64,000 nt of DNA from NCBI RefSeq assembly GCF_964340395.1, contig NC_135560.1, positions 9,736,098 to 9,800,097 of the forward strand, read 5' to 3'. Under the pieces are notes generated by a model, which did not search any database, was not told the origin of the DNA, and saw only the letters and a program-made list of their open reading frames with translations. The DNA comes from Glandiceps talaboti (lineage: Eukaryota; Hemichordata; Enteropneusta; Spengelidae). The position numbers and the translations under genes are program-made. Positions 63,637 to 64,000 of the stretch are shown here, in pieces. Numbering within the stretch: position 1 is the stretch's first letter; each line of letters starts with the position of its first letter.

Positions 63637-64000
63637 GGCAGGCTGGCTTTTTAATACAGGTCAAGGGTTGAGCACTTCAATTGACCATAAAATAGCTTGA
63701 CCTTGGCTGTACTCTGTTTGTTTGCTACACTTCTGAATGATGACTTGCATCATAGGTTCTGACCCTATGTGATTTGATACACTCAAATGCGTCTGGTATG
63801 CCTACAAGCATGTCCAGTCCATCTGTGAACAGTATTGACAAATATTCCCTTGTAACTGACATGCATGCCAAGCTGAGACATTTATTGGAGAATGCATAGA
63901 AAACAGCCAGAGTAAATTGCGTTGGAGATACTCTGGAATTCTAAGCTCGTACTCACAGCCACTATCAACATGACTCAGGCTTGGCTTCTTTTTTTAATCA
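58175..64000. other. non-coding stretch
   Basis: It contains a C-rich quadruplex/i-motif candidate at 59144-59175 and a poly-C tract of about 27 at 63610-63636. A local hairpin-like CTGGGGCAACTTCACCCCAG lies near 61262-61281. Small open frames show no recognisable domain. Confidence 0.4.

Overview
The window is AT-rich, intron- and repeat-dominated eukaryotic DNA. Spliced exons with GT..AG borders, a tRNA-derived SINE, fold-back MITE-like elements, long microsatellites and minisatellites, and no compact operon-like coding all point to an animal. The SINE tail and general texture suggest a marine invertebrate (lophotrochozoan or invertebrate deuterostome), but the species cannot be fixed from the sequence.

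One protein-coding gene is well supported, on the minus strand between about 22.5 kb and 4.5 kb. Four exons join in frame. Two are RCC1-type beta-propeller blade exons (22498-22334 and 9148-8984), each exactly 165 nt with phase 1 at both ends. They are followed by a short acidic exon (6325-6192) and a 1,137-nt terminal exon (5736-4600) coding a disordered, proline/serine-rich tail. That tail has a bipartite nuclear-localisation-like signal, a cluster of TP/SP sites and a repeated NRP..MTR..TF motif. About 532 C-terminal residues are present. Earlier blades were not found and may lie outside the window or in exons I could not see. I cannot assign an orthologue name.

The introns and flanks are filled with repeats. 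0-1.5 kb holds a 28-bp tandem array and a palindromic MITE. The 13.2-kb intron holds a 4.15-kb array of a 27-bp unit (9.9-14.05 kb), a compound microsatellite (15.16-15.55 kb), a second palindromic MITE, a 28-bp array and a degenerate TGATGTCAT-rich array. 22.5-38 kb holds two hairpin elements, a (CA)n tract, two copies of another TTAA-flanked MITE, a 40/41-bp C-rich array and a 1,460-bp element with 85-bp terminal inverted repeats and a TTA target duplication. 38-64 kb holds a CAC/CAT trinucleotide tract, more microsatellites, a SINE, further hairpin-element copies, a homogeneous 69-bp array, a G-rich array and a duplicated (GA)n locus.

The most interesting points are three. The RCC1-type protein has an unfamiliar motif-bearing tail. 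The Harbinger-like TIR element encloses what looks like a promoter with paired ETS sites plus a seven-codon first exon. The 27-bp array has a unit length divisible by three, which creates long but almost certainly non-genic reading frames in several frames on both strands.
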